DNA of 64,000 nt. Origin: Haematobia irritans (lineage: Eukaryota; Arthropoda; Insecta; Diptera; Muscidae). Position numbers and translations under genes: made by a program. How positions within the stretch are numbered: position 1 is the stretch's first letter; each line of letters opens with the position of its first letter. The notes beneath the pieces are model-generated. The model was given only the letters and a program-made list of their open reading frames with translations. It was not told where the DNA came from and made no database searches. The DNA is taken from contig NC_134397.1 of the NCBI RefSeq assembly GCF_050003625.1, positions 227,292,537 to 227,356,536 of the forward strand. Direction: 5' to 3'. This document shows, one piece after another, positions 9,906-23,005 of this stretch.

Positions 9906-12328
9906 ATTGAGAAGAAAATATTTTTTAACTAAAGTCAACTTTAATAGATCTTGAAAGATTCTTAAAAGTTATAGAAATCATTAGTAAACTCGATGGTTTT
10001 TTTACGTTGACTAATAGAAATTCCATGGCTCGGAATCATATACTAGAATCAAAGTCGTTAAAGTAAAGACAAAACTTTGGAACTCGCTACGTTTTTTCAA
10101 TGTAGGTTTATTGATTGAGGCAGAATATAATTTATTTGGTCTGATGTATCTTTTGAATTTCATTACTTATTAATTGTATTGGTATAAATGTAGGTTAGGT
10201 TAGGTATAGTGGCAGCCCATTTAGACCACAGGCACATTTAGACCATTCAGTCTAGTGTGTTACCACAGTGGTGAACTTCTCTCTTATCGCTAAGTGCTGT
10301 CCCTTTCCCCTAATTCACAATGCTCACGACATATTCCATATTGATCTTCTCTGATATATGTACATTAACTTCATTTATTTCTATTCAATTTATTCGTTTT
10401 ATGTATGTCATATAACATGATATTGTATCATTAGCTTGAATTATCAATTTAATTTAATTTTGTGTTGGGTTAACAAATTACATAACTCATTATCGTTTAT
10501 AATTTCATTTGTTTTTTGTCCCTATTATCATGGTGTTTTTCTTAATAATAAATTATATGGTAGCTTGTTATGGTCTATTAGTGGTGACTTTTTGAATTAA
10601 ATATATGTTGTTATGATTTATGACCATATATCATTTCTATAAACTACAAACATATAAGATTCATAATAAGTCATTGAATGACATTTATAGGCGCCATATA
10701 ATCAACAGATAGTATACAAACGAGATACATAAGTGGATAGTTTGAAGCGCATTAATTTTTTCAATTTATATGATTTAAAAAAAATGTGTAATAGAATACT
10801 CGAAAATATCGTCGTTATGGAAAACGACGAGATTTTAAATAAATGTATATTAGAATACTCGAAAATATCGTTGTTATGGAAAAGGATTGGCATTTTGTTC
10901 TAATCTGGGATAGAAATCACAAAGTCTAATGTGCTAAACATAGTGGCTCCTTTTTAGATGGTGATATAAGCACATCAACACGGCAATATTTCATTGCCAT
11001 TAAATATCTCTGGAGGACATAAAAGATCTGTAGGAGAGTAATAAGTAGATTTATTCTCTTCTTTCCTATGTAAGGTTAGGTTAGGTGCCAGCCCGATGTA
11101 ACAGGCTCACTTAGACTATTCAGTCCATTGTGATACCACATTGGTGAACTTCTCCCTTCTTTCCTAACGTGTTATACTTATTGTTTCCAATGTTTATTTC
11201 CTTCATATGTGGTTATATTTATTGTTCCAAATACAAAAGCAAGTTTTCTGTAATTTTGCTCTCACTAAATAAAATGGTGAAAGGTGAAATTATAACCAAT
11301 ATAAACTATCTGAGATCACTTGAAAATAAGCCCTTTCCAAATAAAACAAAATGCGGTAATAGCCATCACGGCTGCAACATAACATCTAGACTTTTTTTAT
11401 GAAATCATAATACCATGCCAGTATTTAAACAAATCATACAATACAGCCCAAGAAGACATTAAAGTACTTCATCTGCATTAAATAATACTGATGGCAATGG
11501 TAAGAAAGTAATTGAGATCTGACTCAATTGCTGTAAGACTTTCACTATGCCCTGCATGTGTTTTCCGAAAAAGCAAAACAAGACACCATTGAATAAACAA
11601 GGAAACCTACTTTGGAAGCCCGCTTCCATGAAAAAATGCAAAAAAAAAGAAAATACCGGCCCGTATCATTACAACTGAAATAAACAGATGCTTAAGGTAT
11701 TTAACGCCATAGGAGTTCAAAATTTTTTACAAAAACCACGTGTGATTGAAAATGTTATGAGATGTTAAATGATAACAACAACCTCGGGCTATAGTTAAAA
11801 AATTTTAGACAAAAAATATATTATGGCAAAAAAACTACAACAATACGTTGAAAATACTTTGGTTACACCTTAAGGCCAACTCGTGTGTTTTTATAAATAA
11901 TTCCATGACTGACTATCAACACCAATTTGTGTTTTTCATTGGGAGTTGGAAGTTAGAGACACTTTAAATGAAGCCGACAACTAATAAATCGTTGTTTATG
12001 GTCTCAATGCTGGTGGATGAGGGATGAGAGTGGGACTGAAAACAATAAACCAAAAACTTTGTTGCCAAAAACGGTAAAGATTAAATTTGTGAACTTGGTT
12101 AATAATAATGTTAATGTTTTTACAAATTATATTGCTTTGTGTATTGACATAATGTTGTCTAATGATATTGTAACTGACATTAGAAATGTAGAATTTTGTC
12201 AAGTGTCCATGGGGGGGCTTTTAATACGAATATGTGTGAACTTCATATAGTCGAAGGCGTGTAGTCAGTTTTTCGAACAGTTGACACCTAAAAGCAAATA
12301 ACATAAATACCAAAACATAAGCTAACCA
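9906..12328. other. Mostly unique AT-rich sequence with two SINE J pieces
   Basis: J fragments begin with GGTTAGGTTAGG at about 10193-10310 and 11072-11160. A 30-base segment (AGAATACTCGAAAATATCGT and following) occurs twice near 10793 and 10852. Short frames here lack splice support, so I call no gene. Confidence 0.4.
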
Positions 12329-12795
12329 CACGGACGAAAAATACTGTATTTCATATTTTTGGGTGTAAAAATTATATGTTTGGAACTCAAATTTTTTAAC
12401 ACAGTATTTTTAAGTGCAAGCATATAAAGTTCATAAACTAGCATAACATGTTTGGGACAGATATGTTAATATGTTAGAACATATTATGTTTGGGACATCA
12501 AACATATATTAATTTGGAAATAGCCTATAAACATATATGTGTTTAGATAGAGAGACCTAGAGAGTATGCTACAAATAAAATAATGGATGTAACCAATTCG
12601 CGCCTTAAAAATATATCCACACAAAGAAAATTTCATTAAAATTTTTTACTACCAGTGTATGCCCTAAGGTGAAACATAATGTGTTTGACCAATACAAACA
12701 ATATTTTGTTTGGACCAATCCTGAAAATATATATATGCTTGAAGCAAAATGTGTTTGTGGTATATGTTACAGAAGCGATTTTTTTTTTGAGGGTG
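12329..12795 (-). mobile_element. Family E element, short form
   Basis: It matches in reverse the complete short copy at 53398-53883. It begins CACGGACGAAAAATACTG and ends with the reverse of CACCCTCAAAAAAAAAATCGC. The tRNA-like modules of the long form are absent. The TA duplication is not preserved here. Confidence 0.6.
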
Positions 12796-13331
12796 CGTTT
12801 ACGGGATTTTTAACATAATATCAAAAAATTCAAATTCTTCCAAATTAATAAAATGATCTAAATTTGATATGTATGATTCGGTTTCCGCAAATAGAGTCGT
12901 TGAACGAAATTTATTGTCCGATATTATCATTAGTTTGCTATTCCTGTGCATCTTTGGAGTTTATTTTGAAATCTCTGAAGGAATTTAATGACATAAAAAA
13001 TTGGATCCAAACAGGGTAAACATTTTGGCATTGTTCTTAGCAACAACTTCATAAAGGTCATTTTAAATATCCAAATTATCAGGTCTACTTAAAATAAAAG
13101 ACGTTTGCCGATTAAACAAAATAATAAAGTCATCAAAATTAATTTCAGCTTATAGTTGCAGCATTTTTATCTTAAATTCACAGATTTATTTATTAATTTA
13201 AAGATTACTTGTTCACGCTATAAACGGGGTTTTTTACATTAAGAAAAATCGGCCTGGCTTCATAGGAATGGAACTTTAAATGAGGCAGCCTCTCAATGTG
13301 TTCAAAAACTTTGTGTCCTCTTGGATCCTCA
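12796..13331. other. Unique AT-rich sequence
   Basis: No gene, repeat end or conserved motif recognised. Confidence 0.4.
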
Positions 13332-14187
13332 CACTGAAAAAGATGTATGCCCGATTCCGAGCCATGGAAGTGGAGAAAATATAAATTTATTAGTTTTTTA
13401 AACTTTTTTCTTCATGTGAAATCAAAGTCCTTTAAAAACGTGTTAACGACAACTAAAATTTCCAAACTCAGACTCGACATCAAGTAAAAATTATACAAGT
13501 AAAACATTTTTTTAAAATGAAGTATTGAAAACATCTCCTATTTTTAAACGTTTTTCTTCATTGAAAAGTTTATCGACTTTTGCAGAAGAAACTACGTCTT
13601 TTAATGTGAGCCAAATTACATTCGTATTTTGCTTAGCATAGAAAACGCATTTCTCTAATATAAAGTTTTTCCTTGGCCAAAAGTCGATAAACTTTTCAAT
13701 GAAGTCATATTGTCCTCATAATTAAGTGATTTGACTTAAAAATGGGTATCATCTTGACTTTAATAATTCAGAAAAATTCTTTAAATTTAATGAAATTGTC
13801 TTTAAATTTGTTGTCTTTTTGCATCTTGACTACAAAGCAAAAAATCGTTCAAATATAGGAACTGTTTTTCAAAACTTAATTTTAATGAAGTTTTTTACTT
13901 GAATCATAGCATAATTTCTACTGGAAGTCGAGTCTTAATTTGGAAAATAAATTTTGTCGTTAACTCGTTTTTAAAGGACTTTGATAGCATATGAAGACAA
14001 AAAGCTGAGAAAGTGAAAAATTAAATTTTGCTTCCTAGAAGCAAGTAGACAAAACCCAAATTTAAAAGAGAATTGTGTCTTAAAAGTATCCTTACTTGTA
14101 TTCTCCGCTTCTTTGGCTCGGAATCAATACCAAATTTTTTAAAGTAAAGACAAAATCTTTGGAACCGGGCATACCTTTTTTTCAGTG
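13332..14187. mobile_element. Two family D elements fused in inverted orientation
   Basis: The left part (13332 to about 13610) starts CACTGAAAAAGATGTATGCC and runs in reverse orientation. The remainder (about 13600-14187) runs forward and ends GGGCATACCTTTTTTTCAGTG. Both ends are therefore the same terminus. The next 350 bases are a more diverged D-like stretch. Confidence 0.5.
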
Positions 14188-14545
14188 AAAAAGAAAAGTT
14201 TCACATTTTGAGAAAATGATTGGATGCTTACTTCGCAACAAACATTGAATAAAATATTGTCAAAAACAGTTTATGTCCCTAATACAACATTCCATCTTGG
14301 CTTCAAAGCTAGGAATTGTCTTTCAAGACTTTATTTTACAGACAATTTTTGCTTAAAAAATAGAAAAATTTAGATTGGAAGGCGAGTTCATGTTTGGAAT
14401 TTATGTTGCGGGAGATATTGTAAAACAGAAAATATTCACTTAAAATAGCATGGTTTTGGTGCGTGTGGATTACGTAGCGCTATCTAAGTGAATTCAAACG
14501 TTGTCCAGATCAATTACATCGGACCCACCAGGAAGAAAAATGTTA

Positions 14546-15035
14546 CACTAAAAACAATAAGCATGCCCGGTTCCAAAGATTTTGTCTTTACACTAATGAT
14601 TTTGGTATTAATTCTGAAAAAATCGGCTTCATAAATTTCGAAATTCAGATTCGACTTCCAGCAGAAATAAGGCTATGTTTCAATTAAAAATGTCTTTAAA
14701 ATAAAGTATGTCCTATTTTTAACACCCTTTTGCTTTTGGTGAAGATGAAATAAGACAACAAATTTAAAGATAATTTCATTGATTTTAAAGAATTTTTCTG
14801 AATTATGAAAGTCAAGTTGACCTTAGCCCAAATTTTTTTCTTTCATGTTAAGATACCCCTTTTTAAGTCGAATCACTTAACTATAAGGACAAAACGACTT
14901 CATTGAAAAGTTTATCGACTTTTGGACAAGGAAAAAACTTTATATCCTAGAAATGGGTATCCTATGCTAGGCAAAATTCGTATTCGTTCTTTAAGGTCAT
15001 AAAATCTTCAGCCTCACGACAATATTTTTTCAGTG
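14546..15035 (-). mobile_element. Family D element, 490 bp, TA duplication
   Basis: It is flanked by TA at 14544-14545 and 15036-15037, starts CACTAAAAACAATAAGCATG and ends CACGACAATATTTTTTCAGTG. It is noncoding. The terminal motif CACTGAAAAAA is shared by both ends. Confidence 0.65.
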
Positions 15036-17007
15036 TAGAGCCATTACCAGCTTTTTTCTACTTACTGAAAAGAAACCTACTAAAAAGCTTTTTTTTTTGG
15101 CTTCATATCCCTATTATATGCGTCTTTTATAGGGGTGTGCTTATGTCCGTTACCCACTGTAGTATAGTATGTGATATTGTTTAGTGCCCATCCGACAGTT
15201 TAACTGTTTTCCCCTTTGGCTCCCAATCATAATATTTATTGATAGGTTTTAACAAATGAATAACGTTCACGATATTTATACTGACTATTTTATAGATAAG
15301 AAACTTCCACTCAGATTATTTCTACTTAAATTTTTTATTATAATAATAAATTCAAATAACTTAAACTCATCATCACCTTTTTCATAGACAAACAGAAATT
15401 TCAATAAAATAAATTTTATCTACCACGTGCTTAGAAAACTTAATGCCATATGCAAATATTTACTATAGAAATTAATTAGGCAAAGTGCAATTTAGATGGT
15501 GTGGGTAATGTGGTATGAAAATTAAGTTTGTGTCTTAAGTCTTTCGTTTTTCTGCAACATCTAAGCAAAAGTCAAAGACTAAGGCGTTCGAAAAAAACAC
15601 AAGCCATAGAAATAACATAAAATTAACTTTTGTACATTTGAAATGTCATCGAAACAACATTAATTTTGCTAAGCAATTTAATTACACATACTCACACACA
15701 TCATCTTCCATAAGGCGTCATTATTCGGTAGGTATTTGTGTATGAGTGTAAAGTTAAGTAATCGTTAAAATAGACTGAATATTGGCCAATTCAAGTTACA
15801 TAGTGTTAGTGGAATGTGACAAACATTTAATTAGTATGTGACATATTTAAATAGTTTTGTTAATATTTTTTTCCATACGGTTATGGCTTAAAGTGTTATT
15901 GCATGTAATTAACAATAAAATTCTGTTCATATTCTTACAAATTATGAAATTATTCACTGCTCTGAAAACTATATGAAATGTTGTTTTACTCATTGTAATC
16001 TTGGCAATCCTCTTAGATAAATGTGAATAATATAGGCAAAAATGAGCCATGAAATGAACTGCTAAATAGTAGCAATTTACCGTCTTGTATTACAATAGCT
16101 TATCACATTTTCTGTTGGTTGCCAGTTCTGTTTTTTACGATTTTTCCTCTTGGTTTCCCTTTGCATTCATTACTAGCGCCATTGAATATTGCTGCTGTTG
16201 TGTTTTGTTGTTTCTTTGGTTGAATTATAATCATTAAAATGATTAAATCGAGACAGGGTACGATTATATTTGCTTGGTAATGCTTGAGTTTTCTAGGCAC
16301 TAGAATGCAGCATAAAAGAGGTAGATATTTAGATCATGGTCATGGTTAATATTGTCATTATTTTGGCGGCATTATTACTGACAATGTGTTTTTTTTTGTT
16401 TTCTTCTCTCTTTTGTATTAGCAAGTAATGATAATTTAATACCTAATAGAAGGCTTGATTTCTTAAGAAAACGTCATATTTTATTATTGCAAATAAATAA
16501 AAGATAATGATAATGCTCGGGGAGTTGTTTGATTTACAAATGGGCTTAATGTTCAATGAGATCATTAGAAATGATAACAAATACTAGATTCCCTTGAAAT
16601 AATCTTTATGAATTATAAAAATAAAATCCAATAATGTAATTTGATCAAACCTTGTAGCTTAAATAATCGACGGATTATATTTTCGTGATTTAGAAATAAT
16701 TATTATTAACATAAGCTTAAAGATTTAAAAGGAAAAAAATATCGTATAAATAAAAATTATCTGTGGTATTTTATCACACGTAATATTATCATTAATAATA
16801 AACTCTGCTATTGGTAGGGGTATATTCTTTGGAGCTTTATTTGAATTGGGATCGAATTTCAAACATTGAGTCCGGGAACAAAGGAAGGGATGAGTGAAAA
16901 ATTTGAAGCTTAAGGCTTTGTTACTTATTTTGTTTAAATATGAAAGACAGGAAAGACCTCTCCTTCTTTGTTTACACCTAAAAGTGAAAAATGTCGATAA
17001 GTGTATA
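15036..17007. other. Unique AT-rich sequence
   Basis: No exon-like open frame with splice sites was found. Long runs free of the local repeat families make this one of the less disturbed stretches. Confidence 0.4.
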
Positions 17008-17539
17008 CAGCAATCCCTCGATTTACGTCGCCTCGGTTTACATTGTTTCGATTTACGTCGTCGTTAAAGTTTTTTGTTCCATCCAACTTCGATTTACGTC
17101 GCCATTCGATTTACGTCGTCGTTTTTTTACCGACTTTATCAGAAACGCATTCCATAAGTGAAATAAGTACCAACGATAATGACATCGAAACATTTATTTC
17201 TGCAATTCTTACCGAAAATTCTGAATATGAATGAATAAAAGTCAGAATTACCTTTATTTTTGAAGTTTTTTATTATTCGTTTTGTTTTGTTATTATTGGT
17301 TTTGTTCTTAAATCATTGTTGTTTTTTTTTTGATTTCAGCTTAAAACCATGCATTGACTAAACTACAAGTGTAGCTTAACCAAAAGAGGAAAAGTTTTTT
17401 TATTATGTACACAAACATACATACATAATTAAATGCACTTAGGAGTAAGTATGAGCAATTTTCAAATTCCGTTTTATGTCGTTTCGATTAACGTCGTCAA
17501 ATTCCGGAACCAATCACGACGTAAATCGAGGGATTAGTG
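17008..17539 (+). mobile_element. pogo/Tigger-type DNA transposon remnant
   Basis: The terminal inverted repeats are CAGCAATCCCTCGATTTACG on the left and, read inward from the right, CACTAATCCCTCGATTTACG, followed by TCG on both sides (21 of 23 match). TA at 17006-17007 and 17540-17541 is the target duplication. Four more GATTTACGTCG-like copies lie just inside the left end and two variants near the right, resembling subterminal binding sites. The segment 17160-17234 could encode a transposase C-terminus (DNDIETFISAILTENSEYE, stop), which is inference. A piece of repeat I sits inside at 17335-17398. Confidence 0.75.
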
Positions 17540-17847
17540 TACTCCATATGCCATTCCCTACGGAAAATTGTTATTAAAATCTTATTGGATCTACACAATC
17601 TCTTGTTCGACATATTCCAAAAGAGTTTGGTTTTTAATGAAGAGTTTATCACGAGTATCTGGAGTAATCCTTATAAGTTATCCCGGAACATGTCCTTTGG
17701 AATGAATCCAAAACATTCCTCCCCGTTCCGGACCGTTACCCGGTTTAAATTTTACGTCTAAAGCTTTTGTAGAAGTGTAAAATTTGTTTCCAAATCGGTT
17801 ATGATTAGATTATATGTATATGGGAATATAAACTGTTATATATGGCT
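17540..17847. other. Unique sequence
   Basis: A 74-codon open frame at 17537-17761 has no start context or splice support. Nothing is called. Confidence 0.3.
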
Positions 17848-17991
17848 CATTGAAACAAATATTGCCGTGAGGCCAAAGATTTAAGGTCCTTAAAATACGA
17901 ATGTGTTTTTTGCTTCGCATAGAAGACGCATTTCTCTGAATTTTTTTTTTCCTTGTCCAAAAGACGATAAACTTTTCTATAAAGTCGTTTT

Positions 17992-18880
17992 TATACCCTC
18001 CACCATACGATGGGGGTATATTAACTTTGTCATTCCGTTGTAACACATCGAAATATTGGTCTAAGACCCCATAAAGTATATATATTCTGGGTCGTATGGA
18101 AATTCTGAGTCGATCTAAGCATGTCCGTCCGTCCGTCTGTGGAAATCACGCAAACTTCCGAACGAAACAAGCTATCGACTTGAAACTTGGCACAAATAGT
18201 TGTTATTGATGTAGATCGGATGGTATTGCAAATGGACCATATCGGACCACATTTACATATAGCCCCCATATAAACGGACCCCCAGATTTGGCTTGCGGAG
18301 CCTCTAAGAGAAGCAAATTTCATCCGAGCCGGTTCATGGTGTTAGTATATGGTTTTTAACATTCACGTTAAAATTGGTCCATAAAGGTCCATTATTATAT
18401 ATAGCCCCCTTATAAACCGATCCCCAGAATTTGCTTGCGCATCCTCTTGGAAGAGCAAATTTCAACCGATCTAGTTGAAATTTGGTACGTGGTGGTAGTG
18501 TATAGTCTCTATCAACCATGCAAAAATTGGTCCATATCGGTCCATAATTACATATAGCCCCCATATAAACCGATCCCCAGATTTGGCCTCCGGGACCTCT
18601 TGGAGGAGTAACTGTCATCCGATGCAGTTGAAATTCGGTAGCTAGTGTTTATAAATGGCCTCTAATAACCATGCAAAAAATGGTCCATATCGGTCCATAA
18701 TTATATATAGCCCCTTATACACCGATCCCCAGATTTAACCTCCGCAGACGATGTTAAAAAGTTTTAAGATACCTTTCCATTGATTGTGGATTACAGCATT
18801 TAGTTGAAGCTTCTACGCAATCCATGGTGGAGGGTACAAAAGATTTGGCTTGGCCGAACTTGCGGCCGTATATACTTGTT
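17992..18880 (+). mobile_element. Family A element nested in D
   Basis: It starts TATACCCTCCACCATACG and has the (TA)n-core-GTCCGTCCGTCCGTCTG block at 18075-18140. About three 153-base units follow, and it ends CGGCCGTATATACTTGTT. It is inserted within a T run of the host D element. Confidence 0.75.
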
Positions 18881-18892
18881 TCCTTATAATTA

Positions 18893-19388
18893 TTCCAGCA
18901 AAACAATTTTTAAGTTCTTCCAGAGGAACAACTTTAAAGGCACTTCCAGAATTCTTTTAATTCAATTTTTTATAACATGCTTTTTAAATATTTTTAATGG
19001 GTAATGTTAACTTTTTTTGTTTCAAATAGGGTAAAAACAGAGTAAGAATTCATAAAATGGTACAAATTATTTAAGTTTTTTTCGACAAAAATGCTAAATC
19101 CAATCTGAAAAAATTGTGAATTTTTGAAAATATTTGAGGTTTCAGATTATAAAAATTATTTATTTGACAAAATATCACAGAAATTTTTAATTTACATCCA
19201 AAGCATTGAATTCGGATCACACCTAAAGAAGTGATGCAAATGCAGTGCAACGGCTGTTGAAATGGAGGACTTCCGTCCTATGACAAGCCCATGTTAAATT
19301 CATCGCTTCTGCGTCAATTTTACACTACTTCCGGATCCAAAAAGAACATTTTCATTACTTTTTTGGCGACGCTTTTTTTTTGCTGGGA
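18893..19388 (+). mobile_element. Family H element nested in D
   Basis: It starts CCAGCAAAACAATTTTTAAG and ends GCGACGCTTTTTTTTTGCTGG, so CCAGCAAA...TTTGCTGG is the terminal inverted repeat. The body matches 1260-1680. Confidence 0.6.
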
Positions 19389-19789
19389 ATAAAATGGGTA
19401 TAAATTTTGCTTCACTAAGGTCAACTTGTCTTCAAAATTAATGAAATTTTCTTTAAATTTGTTGTTTTTTGCATAAAAGCGTTTAAAAATAGGATATGTT
19501 TTTTCTACTTGAAGTCGAGCCTGAATTTGGAAATTTAAGTTTTCGTAACTTGTTTTCAAAGGACTTTAATTGAACATGAAGAAAAAACACTAATTTATTA
19601 AAATTTGCTACCTAAAATCAAGTACGCAAAACTTAAATTTAAAAGGCAATTCTGTCTTAAAATAATCCTTACTTCAATTCTCCGCTCCTTTGGCTCGAAA
19701 TCAATACCAAATCATTAGTGTAAGGACAACATTTTTGAAATTGGCATGCTTTTTTTCAGTGCACTTAACACATTTGAAGGATTTCAGAT

Positions 19790-19878
19790 GGTATGGAAAT
19801 TTTAGATCTACATATATCTACAAAGTGTTTCAGGGTATTATATAGTCAGTCCAGGCCGACTTTAGACTTTCCTTATTT
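19790..19878 (+). mobile_element. Family B 3' end fragment
   Basis: The sequence TATTATATAGTCAGTCCAGG, CCGACTTTAGACTTTCCTTA is the 3' terminus of family B, with the body lost. Confidence 0.55.
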
Positions 19879-20874
19879 CCAAAAGTCACAAAAAGGAAGT
19901 AATTCTATTACAGGCTTCTGTATAATTCATTGTATATTGTCCAAATATGAATTTCTTGTAGATCGCATTTAAACCATAAAAGTGGTTTTGGAAACCATTT
20001 TTTATTGTGTATGGGTGGGGCATCTATTCTTCTTGTTATCGGTTTCGGTTTAATTGTATGTGCTACCTCCAACGAACATTTAATGCCCAATTACTATGCA
20101 TAAAATTATTAATATTCATTTAACTATAAAATCAATGAGAACCATGAGGTTGATAAAGCGTACTTGAATTTGATACTTGATAAACCTATTTCATTATTAT
20201 TCGCTTCAAACACAGTTATGTAAGATTCGATAGATGTATAAGTAAAAGTGAAAACACTCATTTGATTCTCCAATATATGAGACAGTTTGCAAATTAACGA
20301 ATAATATGTAATATGTAATTATACTGTATACAATAATAACCTCAATTAAAGAAATCCAGTAGTTTGTCTTTGAAGTAAAGAAAATATTCCTCAAAAAAAA
20401 GAAACTCATTTTTGATTTAAAGAAATAATGTGTAAACTAACTTAGGTATAGAAACTTTCGACTAAAGAATTTTGCATCTTTGCAAAATAAGAAAAAAATG
20501 TTTGACTTTGATGTATTTGTTATACTTTGGACTTTAAAACTGACGTTTATTAGTACATGCACTCAAAAACAGTTTATTTTGATTCAAAGATTTTGACCTA
20601 ACCATATTGATTTTAATATTGATTCCGAGCCCATGATGCGGCTACTTTAATATTAATTCAAGTAGCAAAATATCTGGCTTTAAATCATTAACAAATAAAG
20701 TAATTCTCTTTTTGCTATTCAACTATACAAACAAACTATAAAAATCCAAATTATAACGAATACTTCAAAGTAAAAACATTTTTCTTAATTCCAAAAAAAC
20801 TTCAAACCATTTTTTCTTTATTTTAAAAAAGTAGAGAGTCCAATGAGATCTAGCAATAAATTATATTTAACATT
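19879..20874. other. Unique AT-rich sequence
   Basis: No supported gene. The last 250 bases include a stretch near 20740-20820 that resembles 48970-49030 (ATACTTCAAAGTAAAAA). Confidence 0.35.
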
Positions 20875-23005
20875 CACTGAAAAGAATATTGTCCTGAGGC
20901 CAAAGGATTCATGTCCTTCAAATGCGTTTAGTGCTTAGCATAGAAGACGCATTTCTCTGCCACAAAGTTTTTTCCTTGTCCAAAAGTCGATAAATTGTTC
21001 AATGTATTCGGTTTGTTCTTAAAATTAAGATATGACTTAAAATTGGGTATCTTAACATGAAAGAAAAAATTGTTTTACTAAGATCATCTTGGCTTCAATA
21101 ATTCTGAAAAATGTTTCAAAATTAATGAAATTGTGTTTTTCCATTTTAACTACAAAGCAAAGAGCGTTCAAAAATCGGAGATGTTTATCAGCACTTTATT
21201 TTAAAGGCAGATTTTACTTGAAACATAGCCGGAATTTGGAAATTGAAGTTGACGTTAACACGCTTTTAAAAGACTTTGATAGCACATGAAGAAAAAAAAC
21301 TGAAAAAACGAATAATTTCAAATTTGTTTTCTAGAATCAAGTACTCACATTTAAAACAGAATTAATGTTTTTATTTAGTCGTTGCTAAGTTAAAACAAGT
21401 ATATACGGCCGTAAGTTCGGCCAGGCCTAAGCTTATGTACCCTCCATCATGGATTGCGTAGAAACTTCTTCTAAACACTGCCATCCACAATCGAATTACT
21501 TAAGTTGCGGTAACGCTTGCCGATGGCAAGGTATCTTAAAACCTCCTAACACCATCTTCTAAATTGTATGTAAGTCCATACGTGGTATATATTAAATCAA
21601 AAAAGAGCGATCCAATACGTATATACTTCAGTTTGACAAAGTAGACATAAAATTTTGAAAAAGTTTTCTACAAAAATAAAATTTTAACAAAATTTTCTAT
21701 AGAAATAAAATTTTTACAAAATTTTTTATAGAAATAAAATCTTGGTAGATTATTTTTGGCTCGAGTGGCAACCATGATTATGAACCGAATAAAATTTGAA
21801 CAAAATTTTCTATAGAAATAAAATTTTGACAATGATGAAAATTTTATTATGAACCGAATAAAATTTTAACAAAATTTTCTATAGAAATAAAATTTTGACA
21901 AAATTTTCTATAGAAATAAAATTTTGACAAAATTTTCTTTAGAAATAAAATTTCGATAGACTATTTGTGGCTCTAGTGGCACCCATGATTATGAACCGAT
22001 ATGGACCAATTTTTGTGTGATTGGACCAATTTTGGTATGGTTGTTAGCGACCATATACTAACACCACGTTCCTAATTTGAACCGGATCGGATGAATTTTG
22101 CTCCTCCAAGAGGCTCCGGAGGTCAAATCTGGAGAACGTTTTATATGGGGGCTATATATAATTATGAACCGATGTGGACCAATTTTTGCATGGTTGTTAG
22201 AGACCATATACCAATATCATGTACCAAATTTCAGGCGGATCGGATGAAATTTGCTTGTCTTTGAGGCTCCGGAACCCAAATCTGGGGATCGGTTTATATG
22301 GGCGCTATATATAATTATGGACCGATGTGGACCAATTTTTGCACGGTTGTTAGAGACCATATACCAACACCATGTACCAAATTTCAGCCGGATCGGATGC
22401 AATTTGCTTCTCTTTGAGGCTCCGCAAGCCAAATCTGGGCATCGGTTTATATGGGGGCTATATATAATTATAAACCGATGTGGACCAATTTTTGCATGGT
22501 TGTTAGAGACCATATACCAACACCATGTACCAAATTTCAGCCGGATCGGATGAAATATGCTTCTGTTAGAAGCTCCACAAGCCAAATCTGAGGGTCCCTT
22601 TATATGGGGGCTATACGTAAAAGTGGACCGATATGGCCCATTTTCAATACCATCTGACCTACATCGATAACAACTACTTGTGCCAAGTTTCAAGTCGATA
22701 GCTTGTTTCGTTCGGAAGTTAGCGTGATTTCAACAGACGGACGGACGGACATGCTTAGATCGACTCAGAATTTCACCACGACCCAGAATATATATACTTT
22801 ATGGGGTCTTAGAGCAATATTTCGATGTGTTACAAACGGAATGACACAGTTAATATACCCCCATCCTATGGTAGAGGGTATAAAAACCCATAAAATCAAT
22901 TTTTTTCCCGCAGTTTAATTTTGGACGTTAATGTGTTAAAAATCTTATTTCAATTCTCCGCTTCTTTGGCTCGGAATCATAACAAAATCTTTGGAACCCG
23001 TGTGG
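20875..23005 (+). mobile_element. Family D element split by a family A insertion
   Basis: D starts CACTGAAAAGAATATTGTCC at 20875 and runs to 21393. It resumes after 22882 with the CTCCGCTTCTTTGGCTCGGA motif and ACAAAATCTTTGGAACCCG. The right terminus is not preserved. Confidence 0.55.
21394..22882 (-). mobile_element. Family A element, complete, 1.49 kb
   Basis: On the minus strand it begins TATACCCTCTACCATAGG (22882) and carries the core with GTCCGTCCGTCCGTCTG (about 22734-22752). It continues with about four 153-base units and 29-base units (21648-21958) and ends with the hairpin and CGGCCGTATATACTTGTT (21394). This copy defines the module order. Open frames of 100-158 codons in it come from the 153-base unit being a multiple of three. 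Confidence 0.8.

Larger units (their letters stand above)
17848..19761 (+). mobile_element. Family D element split by two later insertions
   Basis: D sequence runs 17848-17991, resumes briefly at 18881-18892 (TCCTTATAATTA) and again from 19389 to the end at CAGTG 19761. Removing the A element at 17992-18880 and the H element at 18893-19388 brings the known D order back together, which shows the order of insertion. Confidence 0.65.

Noticed and set aside
10193..11110. GGTTAGGTTAGG as telomeric repeat
   Set aside because: Only two units, always at the edge of SINE J copies, so it is the SINE tail. Dipteran telomeres do not use this repeat.
22217..22693. 158-codon minus frame and a 100-codon plus frame at the same place
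   Set aside because: Same cause: family A tandem units. No start context or splice sites.
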